A DNA stretch of 64,000 nucleotides from Deroplatys truncata (GCA_030765065.1 CM060989.1:57116001-57180000); one strand, 5' to 3'. Shown: positions 1-11,376, counted from the first letter of the stretch. Notes: generated by a model from the letters alone, not told the origin. Numbers and translations are program-made.

Positions 1-331
1 CTATATCGTTTGTTTGAGGGTTTAAAAATTATTCTTACAAAAACCTATTTTTTTTCTATCTACAACATTTTAATCCAGATAAACATTTGCAGAAATGGCT
101 AAATTACACATTTTGTTATTGATACAAAGGGAATAGCGATAGTCAAATGTTCAAGGACAAGGTGCTGTATGCAGGCCTTAAAATTCTATACTGTTTACAC
201 GAATCGTGAGAAAAAGTGAATGTCAACAAAGTATTGAACAATGCGAAACATTAATAACGGATACCTTGAAGATAGTTATGCCACAAAAAAGTTACTTTAA
301 TTAAATTGTGTTTTTCTTAAAGAGATCTGCA

Positions 332-387
<56 letters not shown>

Positions 388-766
388 TGTTTTGTGCGTT
401 TTCTCTAACGTTTACCAGTTATACAAGATTATATGAAATTTCTTCCAAATGAAGAGGACTTCGTAGGCTATTCCCAGAAAATTCAAGATATACACTTTGT
501 CATGTAAATATCTTTAATATACGGTATTGTAATCAAAATCGTAAGTGTCATGTTAAAAAAGTTAACTGAACCCAAAAACTCAATTTGGTATGTATACGAC
601 TTTTCGTTTTTTAATTGCGCTGTTCACATATACACACACGCGGACCTTTATCTAAACATGCTGTTTTTGGATTCAAGGGAACTCAAAGCATGTATTTCCG
701 GCGAAATCATCAAATTTTTGAGTGGAATGCAATACCATCTCTATTCTGTACGTGGTAAAACTAAGT
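1..766 (+). repeat. Unclassified abundant repeat ('TCTCTAC' family), copy 1, cut by the window edge
   Basis: Divergent member of the commonest repeat in this window. It shares the ordered landmarks of the family: a stretch about mutating membrane-like phrases is absent, but the blocks around the Ca/GT-rich run, the 'accaagttt'-type block, and the 3' part with 'aaagcatgtatttccggcgaaatc' homology match the copies at 29.5, 42.6 and 48.7 kb in the same order and orientation. A (GT)n run is embedded at 334-390. The short open frame at 550-768 is the same pseudo-frame seen in other copies and carries no recognisable domain, so I do not treat it as a gene. Confidence 0.7.
334..390. repeat. (GT)n microsatellite
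   Basis: About 57 bases of nearly uninterrupted GT dinucleotide, with one A interruption near the right end. It lies inside the first copy of the abundant repeat. Confidence 0.95.
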
Positions 767-814
767 AGGCATCTATTGCTGTAAAGTCCTAAAAAGCCTC
801 TACTTTGTTAATTT

Positions 815-965
815 TAAGGGCAAAGCGTCAAAGTTGCCAAATATGGTTATGTAAGGAGCAGGAAGAATCAGCTTCTCACATAGTCTTCGAATGTGAGGCG
901 TTATAAACTTTGTGGCATTAGTAAACATGACTAGCAGATAGCGAATAAGAATTTAGGAAATAAGC
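815..965 (+). pseudogene. LINE ORF2 C-terminal relic
   Basis: The plus strand reads as a peptide containing CKEQEESASHIVFECEAL, which has the C-x-x-E-E-x(n)-H-x(4)-C layout found at the C-terminal end of many insect LINE reverse-transcriptase/RNase H polyproteins. The frame upstream is broken and the motif is all that remains. The family level (jockey/R1-like) cannot be decided from this fragment. Confidence 0.5.
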
Positions 966-2014
966 TATTAAACCTGATTAAATACACTAGTCTGATGGAC
1001 TAGAAACTATGAAGCTGGGAAATTAAACAATAGACCCAAGGGGTTATGCCTCCAAGTTTATTTTCTACCAATTCAGAACAGATGTAAAACTAGACTAAAG
1101 CGAGTGTGTCAATATTTTATCTTGTACAACTGGATAGATGGAGATATATTTTCTTCAATGAGAAGCTGGCAAATTGATTACAAGTTCGTCAAAAATGGAT
1201 GATACAGTATTATCTGTAAGAATTCAAGACCGTATTTGGAAATTAAATACTAGAGAGTTCATCTCTGATGTGTAGCTTTTGTTCTGTGTAGATTTTGGGG
1301 CCAGGAATTGGAAAAATTGTGTTTTCCCAAGAAAAATTGCTAATGCAAAGGTGGAAAATAAATATCTACAACGAAAAATAGCTGATAGGCATTCACATAA
1401 ATTTAGATTTGATTTTAAAGATGTTTCAAACTCAAGAGTTTACAATAATTTTTACCGTAAAAATGTATTCGAGTCTAATGATTTTCACATCGCTGTATCT
1501 CTACGTCACAATTTCCAGATTAGCTCTGGAATTCGCTGCTTTTTTGGTCACTACCACAAGGAATTCCTGTGTAAAAGTGGGCGGCGGGACTTTGATGCCA
1601 CCGCACTTCCAAGCCACGTGTGTAGCACACTGCCATGGTTCATTTCCTGAAGGTCGCCCACGTCATGTGTGAATCACCGCAAGGAATGGCAAGCCGTGTA
1701 GGTTTGGCTTTCCAACTCATCGTCATCGAATGCGCACCGGATCAAGTTTGGGCACGATTCTCAAGGTTGATGTATCAGCTGATTGTGGCAGAGGGTGAGC
1801 GTTTAGATTCCATCCATGTATGAACAAAATCTGCTCTCGACCGCAAACCTAACGTCAGCCAATCCACAGCATCCCCGAGTCTTCCAATGACTGACAAACT
1901 ACATAATTAAGGAAGAAGCGATGACTGGTAGTTTCAGCTTTCCAAGAAGTAGTGATTCGTCAAATATTCAACTTCCGCAGTCATTGTGATTTAAATGTCC
2001 TAGTGAAAGCGGAT
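966..2014. other. Gene-free stretch
   Basis: Contains only short open frames without recognisable domains. The part at about 1,560-1,870 is noticeably more GC-rich than its surroundings, but I see no splice sites or family motif that would support a gene. Confidence 0.5.
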
Positions 2015-2168
2015 TAGGCTTACGAGTTAAAATTAAATTAAATTGAGTTTTATTTACGGACGCTCTTTAACTGCTGTGGTCCTTAGCGTCTCATTCTATA
2101 TTGGGCGTGAAAGACCGGTAATTTTGCTGAGGCCTCTATCAGGCTTGAGGTTCTTTTACGTGCCGTAA

Positions 2169-4243
2169 TTTATTTATTTTATCTTGTTGAGCTTAACATA
2201 AAACTTGGTTCATGCAAATCATAAGGACACATTTTAATTAAAATTCTCTTAAGATTACTTTTAAAATACTTAGCATTAGTTGTTGATGCAGTAATTTGTA
2301 TCACAAATTACTTAAATGTAAATAATGATTGTAATATGAATATGCATTTTTATGTGACATTGATTTAAGATGTTTATTGATTGTAATTATTGTTGAGAAG
2401 TAAGTTTTTAATGCCTTACTGAAACTGTCAATAATAGCGTGCAATAATGCAGCGAGGGGGTGAGCTGTTTATCATTATTGGAAACGAGGAAGTTACGTAA
2501 TGTTGGCGCGTTTTTCCGTTGAGAATATTCTGGAATATTTCCCTAGAGCATATGTATTCATAATTTTCATTGGATATTAAAATAGACGCTAATGTTGGCG
2601 CGTTTTATTAGCCAATAGTAACTCAGTTATAATCTTTAGGCATATCGGGGAGTGGGTGTATAAAAAGCCAAGTCAGAGGTAGATCGCGGGCAGTTCATCG
2701 AAAATCTCAATACATTACACGTCGCCTTCAGTCGTTCAGTTCATCAAAAATCTGTGTACACTACACGTCGTCTTCAGTCAGTCAATTCGTCGAAAGTATT
2801 TGTACGGCAAACGTCGGGTATCGATTCACAAGTTACGCGCAGCAGAATTATGAATAATCTAAAGTTTTGTAAGGTTAATTATACAAAAGGTTGAAGTACG
2901 TGGATTAAAAGTGATCAGTAAGAAGTTATTATAACAGTTTCAGTTTGGCGAGTGTTAAGATCAATGTATAAATGTGATAGTTAACGTGTTCGACAATAAA
3001 TGTGTAAAACAAATTTCTTCATCAGTGTTCTTTTTGGATAAAAGATTCCTTTCCGTTTACACAACCCTGATCAAGAGACATGTTCCACCGAGAAATAATA
3101 GCTAGCCGGAGGACAGTAAACAAAAATTAAAATTCTTTCAAACACTAATACTACCACAAATTGCTAACACTAGATGGAGCTACAAACCGAACAAATGAAT
3201 GACCGTCACAAGATGGCTTCACATGAAGTAAACACACATACAGAAACATCACAAGCATCAACATTATAAGTAATACCGTTACAAATTGGTACCACAACGT
3301 GGGGCTACAATAATGTTAAATAAATAACATTATAAAAAATACCACCGCATTGTATATATTGACAGACAAAGAATTAAGCAATTTCAAACCACAGATCATA
3401 GGAGATCTATTAAATTTCGTTGAGTGATGCATTGGAATGTTAAAATTATGTCTTATACATGTATCATGCGTATGAAAATAAACATTTCTAAGAAGGTAAT
3501 CTCTTAATAAATATCAACTCCATTAATTTAAAAATACATAATCCTACTATCAATACCTGCAATACGTCTATCGTATTATGCTTCTTGGGCAATAAATACC
3601 TGCTGCATCATGGATCCTGGCCCCCAAAAAGAAACACCATATGCCAACCGAGATTCAACATGTGCAAAATAAAACAAGAGTACAGCCTTAACATTAAGAC
3701 AGTATCTCAAAACCCTTAATTGATCACAACAAACATTTAATTTTTTTAATCAATTGAATACATTGGGGTTGCCAAGATAGATGTTCATCAAAAATAATTC
3801 CTAAGAATTTAGTATGCTGAAGACAACGCTGATTCTGGACAAATTTATTAATACTTAATTGCTCAAGATTCCTTTTTTGATACATATGAAAACGAACAAA
3901 GTTTTATTAAAATTCACATAAAGCATATTATTATTAAACCAGGTTTTGAGATCTCTAAGTAATTCATTACATTTCACTTCCAAAACTGTCATATTGCCAT
4001 CTTTAACAATCACAGGGTATCATCAACATACAAAGTTAAAAAATAATCTTTCAGTTGATTAGGTAAATCATTCACAAAAGCAGAAACAACACAGGGCCAA
4101 GAATGGAACCCTGAGGAACAGCAATATCAACACCAACAATATTACAATTATAAACATTTCTAAAGCAATCAGTTATGTGCTTAATCTGAACATATGGAGT
4201 GTTACTTTTCAAATAAGAGGTAAACCAGGTTAAAACTATACCA
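2169..4243 (-). mobile_element. Jockey-like LINE relic (reverse transcriptase), inserted in a SINE
   Basis: On the minus strand the part at 3,350-4,243 encodes broken reverse-transcriptase sequence: VPQGSILGP at about 4,080-4,120, a YVDD catalytic box at about 4,017-4,036, and further on a thumb-like LAYGVSFWG segment near 3,620-3,650. Several stops and frameshifts make it dead. An A-rich 3' tail lies at the left junction (2,169-2,185) and a short CGTAA duplication flanks the insert. An LTR element sits between the coding part and the tail, so this is the middle layer of a three-layer nest. Confidence 0.75.
2284..3306 (+). mobile_element. LTR (solo or 5' LTR) with degenerate tRNA-Lys primer-binding site
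   Basis: An about 1-kb segment that aligns end to end with 22,604-23,528. It has the parts of an LTR in order: TGATGCAG start, TATA box (TATAAAA, 2,659-2,665), downstream promoter-like region, AATAAA-type signal near 2,993, and end near 3,283. It is followed by TGGTACCACAACGTGGGGC (3,287-3,305), close to the complement of the 3' end of insect tRNA-Lys, the usual primer of many Gypsy-type elements. No gag or pol sequence follows, so this is a solo or truncated copy. Confidence 0.75.
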
Positions 4244-4429
4244 CGTAAATCTACGACACGGGACCATCGGTTTTACTTTCCTTCCGAAGGAGGCCATGCT
4301 AAGGATTTTTAGACCCGAAAAAATCCATAGGCCTCCCGCGAACTCGGGAACTAGAGGCTAGAATGATAACCACTACACCACGGAGGACGACTAGGCTTAC
4401 AAGTGACCATTTGTTAAAACAAGGCGGGA

Positions 4430-5110
4430 CATTTTAATATTTTTCTCAAAGAAAGTTGAGATACTTGAATAAAGTTCTATAAAGTTATGGATGTACGGTT
4501 GTATTGTTTGGTAGTTAATTTTGGGCAGTACGGCAGAAAGACTATAGGCGTGTACAGGCCACCGAAATTACCATGCTACCGCAGGGCAATGGATTTTTTC
4601 GGGCATAAAAATCCTTAGCATGGCTTCCTTCGGAAGGGAAGTAAAGCGCGTGGTCCCGTGTCGTAGATTTACAGCACGTAAAAGAAATTCAAGCCTGATA
4701 AAGAGACCTCTTACTAATCTTTCACCCCCACTGGGACGGTAAGGACCACGGCAGTTAAACAGTGTCCATAAATAAAACTCAATTTAATTTAGGCCACCGA
4801 AATGAAATTCCTACGAGCATTATTGGAACACACAAGAATAGATAAAATAAGAAACCAAGAAATACGGAAAAAATTAAATAAGTTTGCAATACAGGATAAA
4901 ATGACAGTATTACAGAGGAAATTGGGAAGAACATCTACAGAGAATGGACAGCTCAAGGATTCCAAAAAGGATGCTATACTAAAGATCCACAGGCAGAAGA
5001 GATCCCGGAAGACCTACACTAAGATGGATAGAGGCCGGATCAGGCCGATTGGCTTAATCCCCGTTAGGCAGAAAAAGAAGAAAAAAAGTTGCAAAAGAGG
5101 GCGCCAAAAC
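4430..5110 (+). pseudogene. LINE ORF C-terminal relic, interrupted by a SINE
   Basis: The segments at about 4,520-4,569 and 4,793-5,075 read across a SINE insertion as one LINE-type C-terminal region. Readable pieces include MKFLRALLEHTRIDKIRNQE and, after a frameshift, a stretch ending in GRRDPGRPTLRW. This arrangement is characteristic of insect endonuclease/reverse-transcriptase LINE polyproteins downstream of the RT palm. Frameshifts show it is inactive. Confidence 0.65.
4556..4805 (+). repeat. 5'-truncated tRNA-derived SINE with 13-bp target-site duplication
   Basis: The body at 4,570-4,790 matches the 3' two-thirds of the SINE at 33.7 kb. It is flanked by exact AGGCCACCGAAAT copies (4,557-4,569 and 4,793-4,805), the duplication expected from LINE-machinery insertion. 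The tRNA-like head is missing, as in ordinary 5' truncation. Confidence 0.85.
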
Positions 5111-5504
5111 GTGGATATTTCATAAAAATTTTGTCATAAGTAATTAGGTTTGAAAACTAAGAAATTACTAACTGTAGTGTTTTATCAAGCCTCGATCCAC
5201 AAGTTGCAATAATGTGTGTATACCCAAAACAGAAGGTATTCATACATCCCTTTAAAATAATTTTAGCAGTCAAATTAAGGGAGAGATTTTTCAAGTGTGA
5301 AGAGCATGCGATATGCTGAATACGTAATATTTTGGTGGTGACTTTCAACGTTTTTTATTTTATAATTTTTGGAAAATTGAACATTTTCGACCTTTTATGT
5401 GCAGTGTTTTCAAAATTAACTTGAGTGCATTTAACAGTGCAAATTGTTCGTGGTACGTCGTCGAAAAATTATTCTAACACAGAAATGAATTTGTCTTTTG
5501 AATA

Positions 5505-5605
5505 AAAATCCTTTTTTTTTTATCAGCGGCCTCAAAACATGTTATTTTTTATGAAATCTCGACAAAGTGTTTCGGTTAAATGCAGTACTTTTTCTAGCTA
5601 CCGAT
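5505..5605 (+). repeat. Fragment of the abundant unclassified repeat
   Basis: A short stretch with the family's terminal block: 'ggcctcaaaacatg', then 'gaaatctcg', then a variant of 'gcagtactttttctagctacc'. It is strongly diverged and has lost the rest of the element. Confidence 0.4.
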
Positions 5606-6403
5606 TACGCGTAAAGAGAGTTGATCGAACATAAGTAAACAAATTTAGAAAGAAGAATTTCTGCATTGCCCAAACATGACCATGTATGTACAACATTTGC
5701 AAGTGTAATCTCCGGAATGTGACCATGAAGCAATACATTACGCATGTGTATACAAGTCTCGGGGTACACAGCGGCAGAACTGCAGCAGACTCGTATAACA
5801 TTTGGTTAAGGAAAACTTAAAGCTGTAATGGAAGCGATACTATCATAGAATATTAGCTTTATAACATATCGTAACAAAAGAATGCTGAAAATCGGAAGCT
5901 TATATCGATGTGCGTAAGTGGCCCATTCCCCTATATCGAATAGTCTCTCCCACCCCTTCAATAAGGGTAACCAACCTTTGACTCCACCGAGCCAGTATCG
6001 GTTCTCTATGTGATTGACCCTAAAATAATTCATGAACGCAAGAAAGAACTAATGAACGATGTTATAATCATGTGAAATGAAGGGGTGGTTGGGATACCGT
6101 CTCTATGAAAGTGTTTCGCTAAGATTGGTACACAACGAAAGATTAAACCAATACAACATAATACGTGAACAGGAAGGGATGAAGAAGTATTTGCATGTGG
6201 TTAAACTGGATGACAGCTACGACAGTTATGAGAGCTTTCATCGGTGACATACAGACCATAGTTAAGTCACTGCCACCAAACAGCAATAAGAAAACCGACA
6301 TTAAGAAAATAGTAGTGTAGCATGAAAATACAAGGTTTAAGTGTATTCAAAAAGTATTTATTTGTACATTTTTATTTTATTTTTACGCCAAAATTCAATG
6401 ATA
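5606..6403. other. Gene-free stretch
   Basis: No coding domain, repeat or RNA gene could be supported on either strand. The open frames at 5,598-6,033 on the minus strand are short and low in conserved character. Confidence 0.5.
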
Positions 6404-6595
6404 TTGCCTCCGTGGTCGAGTGGTCAGAAGCTGACTTCTCAGCAGGAAGTCCCGGATTCGATTCCCTGCAGGGGTGGGAACTTTTCTTTAATTAGGATTA
6501 TTTCCTATACTCTATAAAGTCTGGAAGTGTGAATGTGAGACTGAATGTGCATCTTATGTTAAAAACGACAAAACCCAACCTAAAAGTTCAAAGAG
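6404..6595 (+). repeat. tRNA-derived SINE (second family)
   Basis: Has a polymerase III A-box-like element (cgtggtcgagtggtca, 6,411-6,426) and a strong B box (ggattcgattccc, 6,454-6,466) at tRNA spacing, followed by an unrelated body with an AT-rich end. It is not a functional tRNA: the acceptor ends do not pair and the anticodon arm is not a normal seven-base loop. Confidence 0.65.
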
Positions 6596-6599
6596 TAAA

Positions 6600-8281
6600 C
6601 ACACCATCAAATATTTCAAAGCCCCGATAACTATAGTAGTTAAAGGGAGTTAAAAGTGAAACCCCCTACTCCCCAAAAAATCAATGAAGATTAATGAGAA
6701 CGTGGACAATTAGCTTGTAATGTTACACTTCAGCAGTTCGGTCATATTTGGGAGAGGTAAAGTCACGTCGGCAAAGGGTGGGGCTGGATTTGTCAGTAAT
6801 CACATAAACAGCTACGTCCCATTATGGGCCGTTATTTATGCACATCAATATACATTTTCCACCTCAAGACCAATGTTTTGAAAAAGATATGAAAGTAAAT
6901 ATCAAGTGTTTAACAAAGAAGACGCGGCATTTTAAGATACTGACATTTCCACCGCTGGTTCTGTAACGAAGTTGTTTTTCTTCCAGCAAATGATTACGGT
7001 AGAATTTAAATAACATGAGAATTCTGACACTTCTTGGAAGGGCATGTTTCCATAGCAATGTCCACTCCGCTGTTGCTCTAGCCAGTAGGATGCCACCACC
7101 CTCCTTTCCCTTCGCCCACAAGCTAAACTTAAGAGGGATAAGACGTTACCACGTTGGCGTGGTTTACTACTGCTCACTAGCGTTACGTCCCAGCGAGCTG
7201 TTTTGCTATTCGGCGCGCTGACACATGCTCTAATACAACGTGGCAACGCAATTTTCCCCGCTTAGAGCGAAATGCCAAGTCTCAGGTTGTTTAAATAGCA
7301 CTGTAATATCCCGGACGAACGGCTGTTTATAAATGGTAACCATAACCAAATCAATCCACAAATTAGGGTTGCCATATCTCATGTATCACAGCGTATTCGT
7401 TTGGACGCGTGGCCGGCCTAACGGGACTTTCCTTGGCATCGGGAAGTAAGCTATTTGCCGGCGGAGTCAGATATTCATAGCCCCTTATATTCAAGCGCAT
7501 AGATTTCTCATGCAAATTATAGCTACAGTAACCGTATACTTTCGTCATAAAAGAAGTTGGAAGTGGTCTTGTACCGCCATATCTCTCACACCTTTCAAGA
7601 AAATGTGGAAACACTCATTAATTCTTCATGGCCATGCAAATAAAACCATGCTTCATCCGCGGGGAAAAAAAATTAAACGAGTTAAACAGAATGATATTCC
7701 AACATACAATTGCAGAAGTTAATTCTATCGGTTATCGCATGATTGCAATTCCTGAACTACAGTTATAGTGTTTTTATTTTTTAAGTTTAGTGGCATTCCA
7801 AACTGAAGTTTGAAAAATTCCTGATTCCTATGCAAGCTTTCTCAGACTTCTTTGGACTTCGTTCTAACGTTTCTCCATTGTCATCGAGTTTTTCCATGTA
7901 AGAACAAGACACTTAATTTCGGTTTCTTGTCAAGAATAGATCCCGTTTCCCTAAATCTATTCGCAAGATTGCTAACCGTTTCTCTTTGAGGAGCACGAAC
8001 AGCAGGGAATCTGTCTATAAACGCCGTCTCTCTTCTCTACAAAAGTTTGTCAATAGGAATCATACATGCAAACTATGGGTGGTGAACTATGCGAACTTTT
8101 TGGCATTATAACAGCCTCACAACGTATAAACCCCTGTACAGTACAGACTTCGCGTCAACTGATTAGCCAGCACACGGAGGAGGGAAAGTGGAGAGGGAAC
8201 AGAACCGGTTAGAAACAATGCAGTGCAGGGCAAGCAATTTCCACGAAACGAAGATTCTGTATAATGGAAAGTAATGATATA
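6600..8281. other. Gene-free stretch
   Basis: Contains only short overlapping frames on both strands (about 6,860-7,720) with no recognised motif. The segment near 7,070-7,260 is relatively GC-rich. I found no acceptor/donor pair enclosing a conserved peptide. Confidence 0.5.
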
Positions 8282-9069
8282 CAGAATGTTTCAGAAATAC
8301 TTTTACAAACTTCGGGTATGGGTTCCTTACACCACAAGAAGGAAACAAGTTCATATGAACATATGTCCCATAATCCTTTGTTTTCTCGTTAGGTGTTCAA
8401 CACAGTGGTACATTTATAACACACAAAACTCATAATAAATGCTCGAAATGTCCTCCGCTTGATTCTATGCATGCCTGTACTCGTCGAATCATGGAATATC
8501 CCACCCTGTCAAAAACTCCGGGATGGTGTCGAATGGTTTCGCAGGCTTCCATGACACGTCGATGAAGCGTTTTTGCATCCGGGATGGCCGCTCCATAAAC
8601 CAATGATTTAAGATGCCCCCAGAGGTAAAAATCCACAGGATTGAGGTCGGGAAAACGTGCAGCCCATGGAACTGGTCCTCCTCTGCCTATCCATCAGTCA
8701 TGGTAGATTCATGTTCACGAAATGAATATCCAGTCATGGTGGAACGAAACATGTGCAGTTAACTCACTACATGTACACAATTGAAACGTTGAAGACACAC
8801 TAATGACAAATGACAAACGTAAACAAGTCTCCATGGCAACACTTCGCCATCTACCGTATGTAGTACAATGGGTCAACGCCTTCTATGAATGCATAGAGAA
8901 ATGAAGTTTTGAGGTTGGACCACGAAGGCCGTTGAACTCACACTTTCATCGTAACAGGAATAACGCGAAAACCAAGGATTATGGTACATATATTCATATG
9001 AACATTTTTCCTTCTTTTGGTGTGAGGAACCCATACCCGAAGTTTGTAAAAGTATTTCTGAAACACCGG
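8282..9069 (-). mobile_element. Tc1/mariner-superfamily element with ~110-bp inverted repeats
   Basis: The ends at 8,282-8,395 and 8,950-9,069 are inverted copies of each other over more than 100 bp (both read inward from TGTTTCAGAAATACTTTT), and a TA lies outside each end (8,280-8,281 and 9,070-9,071). Inside, on the minus strand at about 8,430-8,700, is the C-terminal part of a DDE transposase: a PDLNPVDFYLWGHLKSLVY segment holding the third catalytic Asp, and the closing GGHFEHLL signature. The N-terminal and central domains are gone, so the copy is an internally deleted relic. Confidence 0.85.
8430..8700 (-). pseudogene. Transposase C-terminus (DDE, Tc1/mariner-like)
   Basis: Translates on the minus strand as RFPDLNPVDFYLWGHLK, a middle containing VMEACETIRHHPGVFDRV, and RRVQACIESSGGHFEHLL then stop. 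These are the typical last ~85 residues of an insect mariner-superfamily transposase. No start codon or DNA-binding domain remains, so it cannot encode a working enzyme. Confidence 0.85.
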
Positions 9070-9453
9070 TATATGGAGAATAGCATAAAATCATTATAAT
9101 GTGACATTTTATGTCTAGCCTAGACCCATTAGGGCCTCATAACAAGTCACGCTGCTTATGGACGATCGTTGGCATAGATGCCTATACTTGTATTCTTTCT
9201 GTCATTGCAGTTCTCCATTACAAAACAATTCCAAACATAAAAGATACAGTGACACCTTTACTACTTTGATCACTACAGCTACAACAACAAAGATGCAATC
9301 ATTTCTTAATTGAGGAGTAAGTGTGCGAGAATGTTTTATCAGAAATGTTTAACATTTTTTCCACCTGCCTCCAAATGCAATTGCATCCACAGTGAAAGCA
9401 GTCTATGTGAGGAAGAATTCAATCTTTATAAAGTGCCATGGACTAGCAACACC

Positions 9454-10176
9454 TTAAAGGCTGGTTCACAACCAACGAGAACGAGAAAGTTGAAATACAT
9501 GTATTCAAATGGGAGTGTTCACAATCGACGGGAAGCCTTCCCGGGCCCCGGGAACGGGAAAGAAGAGTTGCCCAACTTTTAACTTTCTCGTTCTCGGGCA
9601 CGGCATATAAGATCCATATTGTGCACATTAGACTCACTCTAGATGTTATTCTAGGCGGCCGTGACATGAAACAGCCACTAGTGCTCTCTATAGTCGCAAG
9701 CTGGAAACATGAAACTGGAAGGAATTAGTAGTAAATATGCTTCCTAACCTCTTCCCGATACCTGCAAATCTAATCAGGGTTGGTTCCTCTGGTTAAGGGG
9801 TCATTTCTAGTTTGTTTATATTCAACTCAAAACTGGCTATTACCTAAAAACAATTTCAAAAGCTACAAAGAACAGCTAAAACCGGTGGAAATGAAAAAAG
9901 AACTTTAAACAATGTTAATGTATGCCATTAAATAAAGGAATGAAAGCTTGGCATAAGTAGAGGGTTCAGAAATGTAATGGATATACATTTAGATAATGTT
10001 TACTCTATCGAATTTTGACATTGGCTTGGCTAAATTGGAAGTAGGTGAAAAATTATCATTGGTCAGTTAAAGACAAATGAAATCCCAATGAGCAAAATCG
10101 ACTTTCACTTTGTGATCGATATGATCGTCGATACGTATTCCCATTCTCGTTACCGGGCTGTTATGAACCAGCCTTA
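9454..10176. mobile_element. MITE-like element with GGCTGGTTCA ends
   Basis: The left end CTTAAAGGCTGGTTCACAA (about 9,453-9,471) and the right end, inverted, CTTAAGGCTGGTTCATAA (about 10,159-10,176) match. The subterminal 'aacgagaacgagaaag' and 'cattctcgttac' blocks are also inverted relative to each other. No transposase is present. Similar ends occur at 48,331 and near 57,580-57,620. The superfamily cannot be named with certainty from this alone. Confidence 0.6.
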
Positions 10177-10579
10177 AGAGTTGATGAAATCTAATGTGTT
10201 GCCTGGCAACTTGTGTTTACAACAGCCTGGAAAATCATTGGCAATAACATATATTTACTTTTCCAAGAATTGTTTCTTCATTCTTGCATGCATGAACTTT
10301 GAACAGTCATAAACATGATTTCTTTCCTTGTCTAATGTGTCATGTGAGTGGCATGCTTCCTGGACTAATTGGTATGATTTATTGTGTATTCAATAAACTT
10401 TCTGAGACATCATTCATTTAAGCTTGAAGCACTGTGTATGTTCTCCATTCTTGCTACAGAGCTAGCGAATTGTTTTTAACTCTCTTAATTGGACAAAATC
10501 ATTCTCTTTGAAAGCTCTTTATGTATTAATCTGAAAATACAGCACATCTGCAATATCCACAGCAAACTAATCACTCATA

Positions 10580-11376
10580 CAGAGAGTCAAAAAACTACGA
10601 ACCGGCTGTGCGGTGCTTTTCCTGTCCGCGTCCTCGGCGCTCGTTGCCGTCTGCCGTTATCTAGAATGGCGCGGATGAAACCATACAACATTTTTAGAAC
10701 TACTTTTTAAGACTTTACTTACCAACTTTATGAAAAGAGATGCTAAAACTGGTCACCGTCGTTGTCCATACATTTTTGGCACCACCTCTTTAGGAAACTA
10801 TCCATCACTCGCCGTAGTTCACGTTGAGAAATGCTGGCAATTTCTTGGCGGATATTTTGTTTTAATTCTTCCAGGGTGTGTGGGTTTGTCTTGTATACTT
10901 TGTTTCAAGTTACTCCAGATATAGAAATCGCAGGACCAATTTTTTTTCGAGTCAATAGATGAAGCCCATGCATACAATTTTGTCCCCTGTTTTTTAGAGA
11001 ATTAACAGACAGGGAGCGTGATTTTGCCTTTTTTCAACAAGACTCTGCAACAGCTCATACGGCCAATATTTCGATGAGAACAAGTGAAAGTGTGTTTGAG
11101 GATGGAATTATTAGAGATTTGTGGCCCCCTCGGTCCCCCGACCTAACCCCCTGCGATTTCTATCTCTGGGGTAACTTAAAACAAAGTGTACAAGACAAAC
11201 CCACACACCCTGGAAGAATTAAAACAAAATATCTGCCAGGAAATTGCCAGTAGTTTTAAAAATGCTGTATGGTTTCATCCGCGCTTTTCTATGATAACGG
11301 CAGACGGCAACGTGCGCCGAGGACACGGACAGGAAAAACGCCGCGCAGCCGGTTCGTAGTTTTTTGGCTCACCCTG
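10580..11376 (+). mobile_element. Foldback mariner-like element with ~110-bp inverted repeats
   Basis: Terminal repeats at 10,580-10,705 and 11,255-11,376 are inverted copies (both contain CAAAAAACTACGAACCGGCTG), with TA outside the left end. Inside, the plus strand at about 11,035-11,200 encodes FQQDSATAHTANI and RSPDLTPCDFYLWGNLK, covering the second and third catalytic Asp regions of a mariner-superfamily transposase. The segment at about 10,795-10,930 is a second copy of the following C-terminal region in inverted orientation, so the element has a long internal palindrome. Confidence 0.8.
11035..11250 (+). pseudogene. Mariner-like transposase fragment
   Basis: Reads FFQQDSATAHTANISMRTS, then DLWPPRSPDLTPCDFYLWGN. 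The D of the QDSATAHT block and the D of the PDLTPCDF block correspond to catalytic residues 2 and 3 of the DDE triad. The upstream N-terminal half is absent. The family resembles the copies at 54.4-57.4 kb and 57.7-58.9 kb. Confidence 0.8.

Larger units (their letters stand above)
2015..4404 (-). repeat. tRNA-derived SINE split by a nested LINE and LTR
   Basis: The SINE's 3' part lies at 2,028-2,168 and its 5' part at 4,244-4,391, both on the minus strand. Together they match the intact copy at 33.7 kb. The outer boundaries carry a target-site duplication, TAGGCTTACGAGT (2,015-2,027) and TAGGCTTACAAGT (4,392-4,404). The 5' half contains tRNA-like A- and B-box sequence and ends with the conserved 'gtcgtcctccgtggtgtagtgg' head on the minus strand. 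The break falls at a CGTAA motif present on both sides of the insertion. Confidence 0.85.

Noticed and set aside
334-390. CRISPR or structured repeat array
   Set aside because: It is a simple GT microsatellite; no spaced direct repeats occur anywhere in the window.
6404-6480. Possible tRNA gene (A and B boxes)
   Set aside because: The acceptor stem does not pair and the anticodon arm lacks a seven-base loop; followed by a SINE-like body.
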